Below are positions 5,810 through 14,831 of a stretch of DNA of 24,333 nucleotides, piece after piece (within the stretch, counting starts at the first letter, position 1; each line of letters begins with the position of its first letter). Position numbers and translations under genes: made by a program. Source of the DNA: Desulfobacula sp. (lineage in GTDB: Bacteria; Desulfobacterota; Desulfobacteria; Desulfobacterales; Desulfobacteraceae); contig NZ_JAIOSW010000208.1 of the NCBI RefSeq assembly GCF_021107415.1, positions 1-24,333 of the forward strand, given 5' to 3'. The notes beneath the pieces were generated by a model. It saw only the letters and a list, made by a program, of their open reading frames with translations, made no database searches and was not told the origin of the DNA.

Positions 5810-5842
5810 GGTCATTATAATGACCATTATTCAGTGAGTCAA
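5810..5842 (-). promoter_or_regulatory. Sigma-70 promoter with operator palindrome for the Phd/YefM-RelE operon
   Basis: Minus strand TTGACT (5842-5837), 17 bases, then TATAAT (5819-5814). The -10 sits inside the perfect 16-bp palindrome GGTCATTATAATGACC (5810-5825), well placed for autorepression. The predicted transcript leader is about 30 bases and includes the AAGGAG ribosome site. No terminator is visible between this promoter and position 1913, so it may also drive hipST and the kinase/PqqD/peptidase genes. Confidence 0.8.
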
Positions 5843-5880
5843 GTGAGTTTGCTTCTAACCTCAGGTTTTCGTTCCGGTTC

Positions 5881-7323
5881 TTATCTTCCCGATCCAGTCA
5901 ATACCGCCTTGGCTGTGAGCACCAGGATTTTAAAATCATTAAAAAGTGACCAGTTATCAATATACTTTAAGTCCAGTTTCATCCAGTCTTCAAAACTTAA
6001 GTCATTCCGTCTTGGTGCAATCTGCCACAGACACGTCATCCCGGGTTTCATGGACAGCCGCCGTCTGTGCCATACAGAATAGTCATCCACTTCCTTGGGT
6101 ATTGGCGGCCTTGGCCCCACAAGGCTCATCTCTGTTTTTAAAACATTCAGCAGCTGGGGCAGCTCATCCAGACTGGACTTCCTTAAAAAAGCGCCTATAT
6201 GGGGAATGATCCTTGGATCATCCTTGATTTTAAAAACCGGTCCATCTGCCTCATTCATCTCAGCAAGTTCTTTCAGCATCTCATCTGCATTTTCAACCAT
6301 GGTCCTGAACTTATAAACCATGAACCGCCTGCCATTCATGCCCAGACGTTCCTGTTTATACAATGCCGGGCCTCTGGAAAAAAATTTAATAGCCAAGGCA
6401 ATGACCGATAAAAGCGGCAGCAATAAAAGAGTCAAAAGAATCGCAGCAGCAAAATCAAACGCATGCTTTATCAGCATTTTTCCTTCATTCTGGGGTGTGG
6501 ATTGAAGGGCCATATTATAAATTCCTAAGAATTCTTCAAACTGGATTGTGGCAACATCCGGTCTATACATCAAATAATGGAGTTCCCAGTCCGGTACAAT
6601 CCTGACTTTTATCCCCATGCTTTCTGCAAAGGCGATATATCGATCGCCTTTTTTCAATTTTTTCAAAGAAATGGCGAAGATGAGTTCATCAACGATATTG
6701 TCTCTAAGATACCCTTCAAGATCCTTTACAAGACCGATGACTTTATGTTCATTGGTTACAATTTCCCCCAGTTTACTTTTATTGATATCAAAGCATCCCA
6801 GCACTCTGTATCCGGTGGCCTTGCGCTCCTCCACTGCGTCAATTACCTGGCAGGCTCGGTTACCACTGCCGACAATCAAAACGTTCCTTGTATTGAATCC
6901 ATCTGTTCTGATTCTTTCCAGGCTTTTGAAAATAATAAACTTGGATAAGGTCAGAAGACAGACATCAAGTATTAGGAAGATCCCTATTAAAAGACGGCTT
7001 ATCCCCTGGATATGAAAAATATACATGGCAATGCTGACAAAAATCATCCCCATGAAGCAGGATTTTAAAATAACCTTGAAGAAGTCCCAGAACGGTGCTT
7101 GGCGGTAGGACATATACATGCCCATCCATTTGAAAGAAATATACCAGGCAATAATAATAAGAAGAAGAATGATATAGTAGTTGGGCTCGATGGAAAGGGT
7201 GCTGAATTTTCCCGGCAATAAATTTCTTTTGATAAAATAGGCAGCAATAAATGAAAAAGCCGTGATGCCAATATCAATACCTTTTTGCATATCCAGGGTT
7301 AATGAACTGTGTTCCTTAAGCAT
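5881..7323 (-). CDS. Polyprenyl-phosphate sugar-1-phosphate transferase (WbaP/WcaJ type)
   Basis: 480 residues of the large polyisoprenyl-phosphate hexose-1-phosphate transferase family, which starts repeat-unit synthesis by loading the first sugar phosphate onto undecaprenyl phosphate. Residues 15-130 hold four hydrophobic segments; a Rossmann-like middle domain follows (NVLIVGSGNRACQVIDAVEE). A re-entrant membrane helix near 285-310 leads to the catalytic domain: LYKQERLGMNGRRFMVYKFRTM, then RKSSLDELPQLLNVLKTEMS, LVGPRPP, RRRLSMKPGMTCLWQI. All motifs are present. It is the last gene of the polysaccharide operon and overlaps the preceding gene by 8 bases. The sugar specificity cannot be read from the sequence. 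Confidence 0.93.
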   Translation of the reverse strand: MLKEHSSLTLDMQKGIDIGITAFSFIAAYFIKRNLLPGKFSTLSIEPNYYIILLLIIIAWYISFKWMGMYMSYRQAPFWDFFKVILKSCFMGMIFVSIAMYIFHIQGISRLLIGIFLILDVCLLTLSKFIIFKSLERIRTDGFNTRNVLIVGSGNRACQVIDAVEERKATGYRVLGCFDINKSKLGEIVTNEHKVIGLVKDLEGYLRDNIVDELIFAISLKKLKKGDRYIAFAESMGIKVRIVPDWELHYLMYRPDVATIQFEEFLGIYNMALQSTPQNEGKMLIKHAFDFAAAILLTLLLLPLLSVIALAIKFFSRGPALYKQERLGMNGRRFMVYKFRTMVENADEMLKELAEMNEADGPVFKIKDDPRIIPHIGAFLRKSSLDELPQLLNVLKTEMSLVGPRPPIPKEVDDYSVWHRRRLSMKPGMTCLWQIAPRRNDLSFEDWMKLDLKYIDNWSLFNDFKILVLTAKAVLTGSGR

Positions 7324-8539
7324 TTCTTTTGCTAAATCCTTCCTTAATAAGTCTGTATGGCCTTAAAAGATAATATAGAAATAATAAATATGATGGCATA
7401 GGATAGTTGACCCATTCCCGGACCGTAGGTTGGAAAAAAATGCGCAGACTATATTTTACAGCATCTAAAAAAGTGTCCCGCACAAAAAAATGAAGACTTG
7501 AAAATCGCCAGCTTAGCTTCTCTGAAAACGGTTTTTGATTAAAAAACATTTTTTTTATGACTTGTTTTTCAAGATATTTCACAAACCATGCTCGGTTAAT
7601 GTGTTGTTCCATACCTTCCGGCAACTCAGCATCGAGGAGGTCCCTTGCAAGGGCAAGTCCAAGATAGAGCATTCTTTTGCATTGCAAGTTTTTTGCTCTT
7701 TTATCAAGATTGTTCCAGTCTATAATTTTTCCTGAATTTACAATTTGTCTGATTGCACAGATTAATTCAAGTCTTTCCCAGCAGTGGCTTGAGCTGTGAA
7801 TGCATAGATAGATTAACATATCTTCAAAATTCAGGGAAGATACTTCTCCTTTATCAAGTCTGACAGTCTCGAGTCTCTGCTGAATATCTTTCAGGTAAAA
7901 TGGACAAAGGGAATACCTGCCGGTAAGTTCCCAGTGTAGATCAATATTGACAGCTTTGTTTTCATCATGCAGAGAAAAAAAATTTTCATGTTTCAGATAT
8001 GTGGCCAACTGGTCTTCAGGAATTTGTGTGCCTAAGAAAAAGCCGTTTTCTGATAGAATATCCCGGGCTTTTACTGCATTTTCCGGGGAAACAATGATAT
8101 CAAGGTCGGAAAAATAGCGAAATCCAATATCACCATATATGGTTTCTGCCTGGACAGGTCCTTTAAAGGGAACTGCCAGGATGCCGGAATGATTGAGAAG
8201 ACGGATAATCGAGACAAGTCTGGCTGAAAGGACCAGGTTTCTGATGCTGTTTTGTAGAAAGCTTTGTTTTGTTTTTTTTAGTAAATTATCAAGAACTATA
8301 TAAGACTGAGGACTGAGTTTTGAGGACTGAATTTTGAGGACTGAGTGTATAGTTTTTAAATTTTTGTAAAGGAAAAAGAGGACACCCTGATTTTTAGCAA
8401 AATCAAAGACCATATCCCAGTTCACTTTTTTATTTACAAGCAAAGCAAGTTCGGACAATCTACTCTCAGTCGATTTTTTAACTGAACAGCAAAGTACAAT
8501 CTTATGTTCAAGAGGAATATTAGCAAGCATGGATTTCAT
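7316..8539 (-). CDS. Nucleotidyltransferase family protein (PF14907-like)
   Basis: 407 residues. The nucleotidyltransferase core is PFKGPVQAETIYGD followed by RYFSDLDIIV (two acidic residues, DxD) and DLHWELTG (third acidic position). These are the hallmarks of the uncharacterised family often found beside PqqD-like/HprK-like or lasso genes and in polysaccharide loci. Function is unknown; transfer of a nucleotide to a sugar or peptide is only a guess. It overlaps the initiating transferase gene by 8 bases. Residues IQSSKLSPQS are encoded by a 14-bp tandem repeat (8304-8345) that looks like a later insertion in a variable loop. Confidence 0.75.
   Translation of the reverse strand: MKSMLANIPLEHKIVLCCSVKKSTESRLSELALLVNKKVNWDMVFDFAKNQGVLFFLYKNLKTIHSVLKIQSSKLSPQSYIVLDNLLKKTKQSFLQNSIRNLVLSARLVSIIRLLNHSGILAVPFKGPVQAETIYGDIGFRYFSDLDIIVSPENAVKARDILSENGFFLGTQIPEDQLATYLKHENFFSLHDENKAVNIDLHWELTGRYSLCPFYLKDIQQRLETVRLDKGEVSSLNFEDMLIYLCIHSSSHCWERLELICAIRQIVNSGKIIDWNNLDKRAKNLQCKRMLYLGLALARDLLDAELPEGMEQHINRAWFVKYLEKQVIKKMFFNQKPFSEKLSWRFSSLHFFVRDTFLDAVKYSLRIFFQPTVREWVNYPMPSYLLFLYYLLRPYRLIKEGFSKRNA
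8304..8345 (-). repeat. 14-bp tandem repeat inside the nucleotidyltransferase gene
   Basis: Plus strand unit GACTGAGTTTTGAG occurs as a half copy (8304-8310), a full copy (8311-8324), a copy with one change (8325-8338) and a final half copy (8339-8345). It encodes the serine-rich SSKLSPQS type peptide seen in unrelated proteins of several bacteria. Since 14 is not a multiple of 3, loss or gain of one unit would shift the frame. Confidence 0.85.
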
Positions 8540-8554
8540 ACGAATACCGCCATA

Positions 8555-9664
8555 TTAAGGCTTTCCTTTCAACGCTTTTTCATAAACTGCAATTGTCTGG
8601 TTTGCAATTTTATCCCAGTTGTATTTATCTTCAATCCGGTGACGTAAATCAAGCTTTTCGGTATCGCTTAGTCTTTTGTTAATGAGCGTTTCCAGTCTGT
8701 TTTTCAAATCCAGCATATTACCGGTTTTAAAGTATCGATCTTTTGGCAGTTCAACCGCTTTATTAGCGGGGATGTCAGAAGCAAGAACCGGCAGTTCAAA
8801 GCTCATGGCTTCTAATAATGCAATCGGCAACCCCTCATGAAACGAAGGAAGCACAAAAAGCTTTGCGTGGGAATACAATTGTATTAAGGGTTCACCTGTG
8901 ACATATCCGGGCCATACAATGCGATCATGTTTGTTTATCATATCCTGTAGTTGCCTGCTAAAACTAGTTTCGTAATTGGTATATCCGGCAATTATCAGTT
9001 TGCAATCTGTTTTTAATCGGCAAAAGGCTTGCACCAATAAATCCAAACCTTTTTCCGGTTCAACACGAGACACTGCCAATATATATCGCTTTGGTGTCAA
9101 GCCCAGCCTTTTCAGATAATCAGTCCGTTTAACTTTTTTTTTCAACCTAACACCATTATATATCATGGTTGTTTTACGATTGTACTGTCTCTTTATTGCA
9201 TCACGTATGACAGGAGAGATAACAATAATATCTTTAGCCCATTTGACTCCCATCCATTCTCCAAGCCGTAAAGCCCCCCTGGCTACTTTGCCCCATTTAA
9301 TCCGTTCATAATCCTTTCCATGGTGGGTAATCACTACTTTCATTCCCAACAGACGTGCCAAGGGTGTCATTAAACTCGGTCCAATCGCATGAATATGCAG
9401 AATATCAGGATTATGAAACCTTGCTTTTAATACTGCTAAAAATGTGTGGATAATGGTTTCAAGGCTGCTTTTAAGTGGTGCATACAAATGGACAAGATTG
9501 ACGCCACACCAGTTTTTATCGAAACATTTTACATATGGTTTGCGTGTGGCGACATAAACATCATGGCCTTTTTGAGCGATTAAAGGATAGATATTCTGGC
9601 AATGATTTTCAATGCCACCGGGAATATCCGGCATGCCCCTGGTTCCGGTGACAAAAATTTTCAT
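8555..9664 (-). CDS. Glycosyltransferase family 4 (GT-B)
   Basis: 369 residues. The N-terminal acceptor domain begins with the loop GTRGMPDIPGGIENHCQNIYP, typical of GT4 enzymes close to the DUF1972 group, some of which are rhamnosyl- or glucosyltransferases. The donor domain has YILAVSRVEPEKGLDLL and the E-x7-E signature in SFHEGLPIALLEAMSFELPVLAS. Both domains are complete. Its ATG shares a base with the stop of the GT26 gene (TAATG), so it is coupled to it. It should extend the lipid-linked repeat unit on the cytoplasmic face; donor and acceptor are unknown. Confidence 0.9.
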   Translation of the reverse strand: MKIFVTGTRGMPDIPGGIENHCQNIYPLIAQKGHDVYVATRKPYVKCFDKNWCGVNLVHLYAPLKSSLETIIHTFLAVLKARFHNPDILHIHAIGPSLMTPLARLLGMKVVITHHGKDYERIKWGKVARGALRLGEWMGVKWAKDIIVISPVIRDAIKRQYNRKTTMIYNGVRLKKKVKRTDYLKRLGLTPKRYILAVSRVEPEKGLDLLVQAFCRLKTDCKLIIAGYTNYETSFSRQLQDMINKHDRIVWPGYVTGEPLIQLYSHAKLFVLPSFHEGLPIALLEAMSFELPVLASDIPANKAVELPKDRYFKTGNMLDLKNRLETLINKRLSDTEKLDLRHRIEDKYNWDKIANQTIAVYEKALKGKP

Positions 9665-10422
9665 TAAAGCAGGTTCTTTTTAAATAAACGTGCCTGGATG
9701 AACTGCCAGGGTAACCAATAAAGAAGCCATAAACCTTGGAAAAAATATCGTTTCCAAAGTCTGGATGGTTCATTTATAATACGATATATCCAGTTTATAT
9801 GAAGCTTGTAAATCCAGTGACTTGGATAATAATCCACACCATACTCTGAGGTTTGTTCGATATAGCCGCCGCAGGTGAGAATGATTTTGGCGTTCAGCCG
9901 TGATTTATTTCTTATACACCATTGATGTTCTTTTGGTACACTTAAGCCAACCATTAAAATATCAGGGGAAAAATGGTTTATCTCATTTATGACATGCTCT
10001 TCTTCATCTTTTGTAAAATATCCGTGATGATGATAAGAAATATCCACATTCGGGTATGATTGGTTAACTTGTTTTGTAAATTCCTGTTCTGTTGAATGAG
10101 ATCCGCCCAAAGCACAGATGCTCCATTTTTTATCTTCTGCCTGACTGAAAATTTCTTTCATTAATATATCTGCACTGATTTGCTTGATTGTTTGCTCTAT
10201 GCCGACAGCTTTTGCCCAAATGATTGAATAGTATCCGTCAAAGGATATTTTATCAAATTGGGAGAAAAGATTATCAAACTCAACATCATGATTGATTTTA
10301 TGGAGTATGTTTATATTTAAAGCGGTTATAAACAGCTTGTCATTGTTATTAACTGCCTGATTCATTATAGACATGGTCTCTTTTAAAGTAATCAGGTATT
10401 TAGAATTGGGTAAATTACTCAT
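9664..10422 (-). CDS. WecG/TagA/CpsF family glycosyltransferase (GT26)
   Basis: 252 residues with the GT26 core: TALNINILHKI (the usual TxN start), SFDGYYSIIWAKAVG (DG motif), FSPDILMVGLSVPKEHQWCI (usually G-x-P-x-Q-E) and ILTCGGYIEQ (usually GVGxxFD). The tail PSRLWKRYFFQ with following hydrophobic and basic residues is the membrane-binding end of the family. Family members add ManNAcA-, ManNAc- or Glc-type sugars to lipid-linked acceptors. Some positions are less conserved than usual (KEH for KQE, CGG for VGG), so activity is likely but not certain. It overlaps the sulfotransferase gene by 8 bases (ATGAGTAA). Confidence 0.85.
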   Translation of the reverse strand: MSNLPNSKYLITLKETMSIMNQAVNNNDKLFITALNINILHKINHDVEFDNLFSQFDKISFDGYYSIIWAKAVGIEQTIKQISADILMKEIFSQAEDKKWSICALGGSHSTEQEFTKQVNQSYPNVDISYHHHGYFTKDEEEHVINEINHFSPDILMVGLSVPKEHQWCIRNKSRLNAKIILTCGGYIEQTSEYGVDYYPSHWIYKLHINWIYRIINEPSRLWKRYFFQGLWLLYWLPWQFIQARLFKKNLL

Positions 10423-11254
10423 TTTCCAGTTTCCATTCTAAAAGCATATCTCTTTTCAATAATACAGATAGGCTTTTTACATCATCATAATATTCGTTTT
10501 TCATCCAGCCGGAAAATTGTATAATCCCCTTTTTTGAAGATAGAGATTCTCTCATGAATTTGTTGATAAGGCTGTTGCGCTGTAAAAATTTAATAGAGTT
10601 TTTCAAAGGGGTTTTATAAATCAAATCTCTGATTAAGGTGATAAAAGAAAGGACTGGGCCTTTGTTTGATACTCCGATATTAAACTTATTGTCTGTTTGT
10701 GAAGAGATAAAATCTGGGCTGACACCTAAAAAAGAATAAATATCTTTTATGAACTTGAAAGGATCTGTCTGGATGTCTTCATATATTTTTATTAGAAGAT
10801 TTTTTTTGCCAAAAGTTGCGATGTATGGTTGGAGCTGCTGATAATATTTGCCTCTGTCTATACAATAATCCATATTAGTTTTAACAAATTCATCAAAACT
10901 GATATTCCAGTTTCCCTCCCGCAATCCTTTTCCATAACTTGAGTATGCTCTTTCAAGAGGGTTTCGCAGGATAACTATGATTTTGATGATGCCTAAGGTA
11001 GTTGATATTTTTTCAGGAGCGTTTGAGTCAACAAAATATTCAGGTGTGATTTCACCTTTCAGGGTTTCTTTGGGTGCATTGTTAAAGTGATTTTTATACC
11101 ATTCCAGCCCCTTAGTATAATTACCGTCTATTTCACTGAAAAAATTAAGTTCTTTTCTCTGGGGCATGAATATTTCCGGGTGTTCACGTAAATTTTCAAA
11201 CAACCAGGTTGTTCCGCATCGCTGCGCACCAATGCATAAAAAATCAGGTAGCAT
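10415..11254 (-). CDS. Sulfotransferase (PAPS-dependent, carbohydrate type)
   Basis: 279 residues resembling the heparan-sulfate/NodH-like group. The 5'-phosphosulfate loop is CIGAQRCGTTWLFENLREHP at the N-terminus, and the 3'-phosphate motif is VILRNPLERAYSSYGKG near residue 125. YYQQLQPYIATFGKKNLLIKIYEDI matches the later conserved region. It transfers sulfate from PAPS to a hydroxyl or amine; the locus suggests a polysaccharide sugar. It begins after a good ribosome site (AAAAGGAAAA). No PAPS-generating genes are in the window. Confidence 0.9.
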   Translation of the reverse strand: MLPDFLCIGAQRCGTTWLFENLREHPEIFMPQRKELNFFSEIDGNYTKGLEWYKNHFNNAPKETLKGEITPEYFVDSNAPEKISTTLGIIKIIVILRNPLERAYSSYGKGLREGNWNISFDEFVKTNMDYCIDRGKYYQQLQPYIATFGKKNLLIKIYEDIQTDPFKFIKDIYSFLGVSPDFISSQTDNKFNIGVSNKGPVLSFITLIRDLIYKTPLKNSIKFLQRNSLINKFMRESLSSKKGIIQFSGWMKNEYYDDVKSLSVLLKRDMLLEWKLENE

Positions 11255-11296
11255 AGTTTTCCTTTTGTCCTGTATTAAATTTAATGCCGTATACCT

Positions 11297-12040
11297 TTAT
11301 GGTTTAGCTGCAACCAGTATCAAGGTCTGGGCAAAAAATCTAAACGGTGTCTGCTCAATTTTTTTTGTAAATCGATGAAGAAAATGTCCATCTGCTAAGC
11401 TATCCAACGGTGGGAACATGTAGCTGTGACCGATATTGGTGAACCCGGCTTCATGAGTGTATTGCTTAAGTTGTTTAATTGTGAAAGCCATGGCATTTGA
11501 CAATCTGTTGTGTAAGGGCGGATACCATACCAATCCTGGCGCAGTCCATCCAGGAAACCATCGATGTCCTATCTTGTATCCGTGCTGTTCCAACGGCCAG
11601 AAGCGATTTGGTGTTGTTAAGGCAAACCACCCACCCTTTTTCAATACCCTGTGAACTTCATTTAATACACTTGCAAGATTATTAACGTGTTCAACTACCT
11701 CAATGGCCGTAATTGCATCAAAGGTTTCGTCGTTAAAATCCATTTCATCGGCAGACATATTATAAATATTAATATTATCAAGTTTATTCTCTTGTCGGAA
11801 AATTTTCAATCTATCCGGTTCAATGTCTATGGCTTCAACAGATTTAAAACTGGATGCCATGTGCATGGTATATGCCCCGTTACCACAGCCAATGTCTAAC
11901 AACTTATCCCCATGTATTGGGACAATTTTATTGATAATACCTAATCTTGACGAAATGTTTCTATACCCTTTTGCACTGCCATAAACCGCACCAAAAGAAC
12001 GGGCTTTATTTAGAAGATTGGTGTTATTATTACTAACCAT
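11297..12040 (-). CDS. Class I SAM-dependent methyltransferase
   Basis: 247 residues with a Rossmann methyltransferase fold: motif I LLDIGCGNGAYTMHMA, the acidic end of strand 2 in VEAIDIEP, motif II FDAITAIEVVEHV, and LKKGGWFALTTPNRFWP. This is the UbiG-like group frequent in polysaccharide loci. By position it may O-methylate a sugar of the repeat unit or cap the chain; the substrate is unknown. The ribosome site is AAAGGA, 6 bases before the ATG. The upstream gap to the acetyltransferase gene is 44 bases. Confidence 0.85.
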   Translation of the reverse strand: MVSNNNTNLLNKARSFGAVYGSAKGYRNISSRLGIINKIVPIHGDKLLDIGCGNGAYTMHMASSFKSVEAIDIEPDRLKIFRQENKLDNINIYNMSADEMDFNDETFDAITAIEVVEHVNNLASVLNEVHRVLKKGGWFALTTPNRFWPLEQHGYKIGHRWFPGWTAPGLVWYPPLHNRLSNAMAFTIKQLKQYTHEAGFTNIGHSYMFPPLDSLADGHFLHRFTKKIEQTPFRFFAQTLILVAAKP

Positions 12041-12084
12041 TTTATATCCTTTCGCTACCGTTTTAATGATTAAAGTTCTCCGGC

Positions 12085-12612
12085 TTATTTTCTTGTTTTT
12101 ATTTTTTTGGCAGGTACACCAGCAACAACAGTGTAGGCTTCTACGTTTTTTGTAACAACTGCGCCAGCCGCAATCATTGCTCCGGTTCCCACGGTTACGC
12201 CGGGTAATATCAAAGCGTTAGCACCAATCCAGACATCATCACCTATAATTACTGGTTGTCCTCTTACCCCTTGGTTGATCATCAGCGCATTACGTTCTAA
12301 ATAGTGGTGATTTATTGAATTAATTATTATATTGGGACCCATCATGACATATGATCCGATTACAACATTACCTTTGGCATTGATAATGTTATGGCGGCCG
12401 ATACTCACTTTTTCCCCGACACTCAATTGCTTTATATGCCATATATGTGTGTGTTCTCTTATAGTTAAATTCCGTCCACACTCTTTCATGAAAAAAGGAT
12501 AAATATGCCCGCGAATGTATTTACCTATATTCCCTGGTAGAAAACCTAAAATATGTTCAAACCAAAACCAGAGTTCTTTTAAGGCGATATCAGATAATCT
12601 CAATATTTTCAT
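12085..12612 (-). CDS. Hexapeptide-repeat acyltransferase (WcaF/maltose acetyltransferase-like)
   Basis: 175 residues of left-handed beta-helix repeats: [21 protein letters not shown], then [36 protein letters not shown], and the terminal AGVPAKKIK of acetyl-CoA sugar O-acetyltransferases. The histidine in NSINHHYLE fits the catalytic position. It probably O-acetylates a sugar of the repeat unit. The GGAG ribosome site lies about 10 bases before the ATG. Confidence 0.88.
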   Translation of the reverse strand: MKILRLSDIALKELWFWFEHILGFLPGNIGKYIRGHIYPFFMKECGRNLTIREHTHIWHIKQLSVGEKVSIGRHNIINAKGNVVIGSYVMMGPNIIINSINHHYLERNALMINQGVRGQPVIIGDDVWIGANALILPGVTVGTGAMIAAGAVVTKNVEAYTVVAGVPAKKIKTRK

Positions 12613-12638
12613 AGCAAAAAAACTCCAAAATAAAGGTT

Positions 12639-13727
12639 TTATTTCATTGTTTCATTAAATATTGTTAAATATTGATGTTTTAGTTGTTGGGGTTTATAAT
12701 AATCTGGAAGTTTATCAAGTTTCCAGTTTCGCTTTACTAAAAAATTTATAAAATCCTGGCTTGTGCAGCAGATGTTGGAAACAACAGACGGTATTTCACC
12801 AACATCGGTTGCTAATACCGGAGTTCCACAAGCCAATGATTCCAAAATAACATTTGGCATACCTTCTGTTTTTGATGGTAGCAGTAATATGTCGGCTGCT
12901 TTATAATAAATATGAATATTGTTATATGGTACATTTCCCCATAAAGCTACATTCTTATTTATGCCGGATAATTTTTTGTGATCTGGTCCTTCGCCGATAA
13001 TACCAAAAAAATAATCATCTCGTTTTGTATTTATTGTTGTTATAATATCAAAAAGCAAATCTGAGCCTTTTAACAGATCCAGTCGTCCTACAAAAAGAAC
13101 CAGGTTTTTTTCTATGGGAGCATTAATATCTTTTTTAAACTCTGCTTTATTATCAACAGGGAAAAATTTATCAAAATTGACTGGCATTGGTAAAATACGG
13201 GCCTGGATATCGGCCTTTTGCTCCACCATTTTTTTCATAATTGGGCCAAGGCAGACAGTCTGAGAAGAATATTTATATGCAAGATGTGCTGAAATTAGAG
13301 ATGCCAATGCTGGAAGTTTTTTAATAATATTTGTATAGTTTTTATGCCGGTTATAAGTGTCTCCGGTAAATCTCACTATGGTGGGAATATTGAAAATTTT
13401 TCCTGCAAAACTGATGATCATACCGTCCCTGTTCGGATTGCTGATGTGTATCATTAGATCCGGTTTGTAATTTTTTATATAAAAAATGCATAGGAATAAA
13501 TCTTTTATAAGTTTTGGGGCGGGCGCATTTATTGTTTTTAAATCAGGGGTATTATATCCTTTACATAAAAATTGAGGCATTCTGTGTTCTGATACAATAT
13601 CCATTGTAAATATATCACCTAATAAGTTCTTCCAGTTGCTTAAAACAGTAACAATGTTGATTGATTTATTTCGAGATAAATATTCTGATAAGTTGGAACC
13701 AATAAAAATTGCTATTTTTTTTTTCAT
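12639..13727 (-). CDS. Glycosyltransferase family 4
   Basis: 362 residues with a GT-B fold. The donor domain shows [18 protein letters not shown], then the E-x7-E signature in [23 protein letters not shown], followed by DVGEIP. It overlaps the preceding GT4 gene by 4 bases (ATGA). Together with its neighbours it is more AT-rich than the flanks, with frequent A and T runs, typical of the exchangeable centre of O-antigen and capsule loci. Sugar specificity is unknown. Confidence 0.88.
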   Translation of the reverse strand: MKKKIAIFIGSNLSEYLSRNKSINIVTVLSNWKNLLGDIFTMDIVSEHRMPQFLCKGYNTPDLKTINAPAPKLIKDLFLCIFYIKNYKPDLMIHISNPNRDGMIISFAGKIFNIPTIVRFTGDTYNRHKNYTNIIKKLPALASLISAHLAYKYSSQTVCLGPIMKKMVEQKADIQARILPMPVNFDKFFPVDNKAEFKKDINAPIEKNLVLFVGRLDLLKGSDLLFDIITTINTKRDDYFFGIIGEGPDHKKLSGINKNVALWGNVPYNNIHIYYKAADILLLPSKTEGMPNVILESLACGTPVLATDVGEIPSVVSNICCTSQDFINFLVKRNWKLDKLPDYYKPQQLKHQYLTIFNETMK

Positions 13728-14824
13728 GTTTTTTCCTGAGTACTCGTAATCACAGCTTTAAGCTTTTCAGCTATTGAGGCAATAGAATAATTATTAGTAA
13801 TATTATTAATTCCCTTTAAAGCATAACCTTCATAGGCTGAATTATTAAATATTATTGTGTCCAATTGAATTAAAAGGCTGTCTTTATCTTTAAATGGTAA
13901 CGCAGAACCACTGAATAGCTTTGATAATCCAGGGGAAGCAAAAAACAATACAGGCAGTCCATGCGATTGTGCTTCCAATATCACATTTGGGACAAGATCC
14001 ATGAAAGACCAATATACAAAAATATCATTAGATTGGTAATAATCATCAATATTTTTTTGAAAACCAAGATAGTCAATCAAGATGTTGGATTTTTTCGGGT
14101 TGCAATTTACTGCATTTTTAAGAGACTCGCTGTATTCACCACCCCCTATTATTTGAAAAGAGAAATGGATATTTTTATCTGCGTATTTTTCTGAGTACAT
14201 CAGAACAGCCTTTATTAATAAAAGAACCCCCTCAAATTTTTCTTTATAATTTAAATTTGCAATTGTTAAAATTCTGATATTTTTTATGTTTTTTATACAA
14301 TATGATTTTTTATGTGATTTAAGACTTTTTGTCTGAGGGATTATATATACAGGCGATTTTTTTAAAAAATAATATCTTTTACAGGTTAACAGATAATCAG
14401 AGACCAGAATATATTCATCACAAAATTTTTGGGCTGTGAATTGTATATTTCTGGTTATGAAATGATAGATCGCCTTAAGATATTGTTTTTTTGTGATTTT
14501 AGTATATATCAGACTTTTTGAATTTTCATACAGGTCTCCACCTGTTCGGAGGACAATTAAAGTTTTTGTTTTTACAAAACATCTCAATAGAACAATCCAG
14601 ACCATATAAAATCCAGGTGTTGATAGTATAATTTTTTTATATTTATTTTTATATAATATTTTTTTTAACTGGATGATTGTTCTTATATCTAGCTGTTTAA
14701 TAGTTAAAAGCTCAATTTTTACCAGATGATTTAATGATTTTAGCGGTTCAAAAATGAATTTGTATCGCTCTCTTTTTTCATCATCGGTAATTAATAAAAT
14801 TTTATTTGCTTGCATGTTTGGCAT
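13724..14824 (-). CDS. Glycosyltransferase (GT4-like, divergent)
   Basis: 366 residues. The GT-B donor half is recognisable from IRILTIANLNYKEKFEGVLLLIKA and YWSFMDLVPNVILEAQSHGLPVLFF. The first acid of the usual E-x7-E pair is replaced (MDLVPNVILEAQ keeps only the second glutamate), so it is a divergent member. It is very AT-rich, and it is joined by overlap to the next GT4 gene. Either of two ATGs (14824 or 14815) could be the start. It probably adds one sugar of the repeat unit. Confidence 0.78.
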   Translation of the reverse strand: MPNMQANKILLITDDEKRERYKFIFEPLKSLNHLVKIELLTIKQLDIRTIIQLKKILYKNKYKKIILSTPGFYMVWIVLLRCFVKTKTLIVLRTGGDLYENSKSLIYTKITKKQYLKAIYHFITRNIQFTAQKFCDEYILVSDYLLTCKRYYFLKKSPVYIIPQTKSLKSHKKSYCIKNIKNIRILTIANLNYKEKFEGVLLLIKAVLMYSEKYADKNIHFSFQIIGGGEYSESLKNAVNCNPKKSNILIDYLGFQKNIDDYYQSNDIFVYWSFMDLVPNVILEAQSHGLPVLFFASPGLSKLFSGSALPFKDKDSLLIQLDTIIFNNSAYEGYALKGINNITNNYSIASIAEKLKAVITSTQEKT

Positions 14825-14831
14825 ATCGGAA

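Noticed and set aside
5856..5866. AACCTCAGGTT inverted repeat after the sugar transferase gene as a terminator
   Set aside because: The stem is only 5 bp and no T-tract follows on either strand.
1..5880. A complete lasso-peptide cluster
   Set aside because: No asparagine-synthetase-like cyclase and no transglutaminase-like B2 protease are in the window; only precursor, PqqD-like, kinase, peptidase and exporter can be supported.
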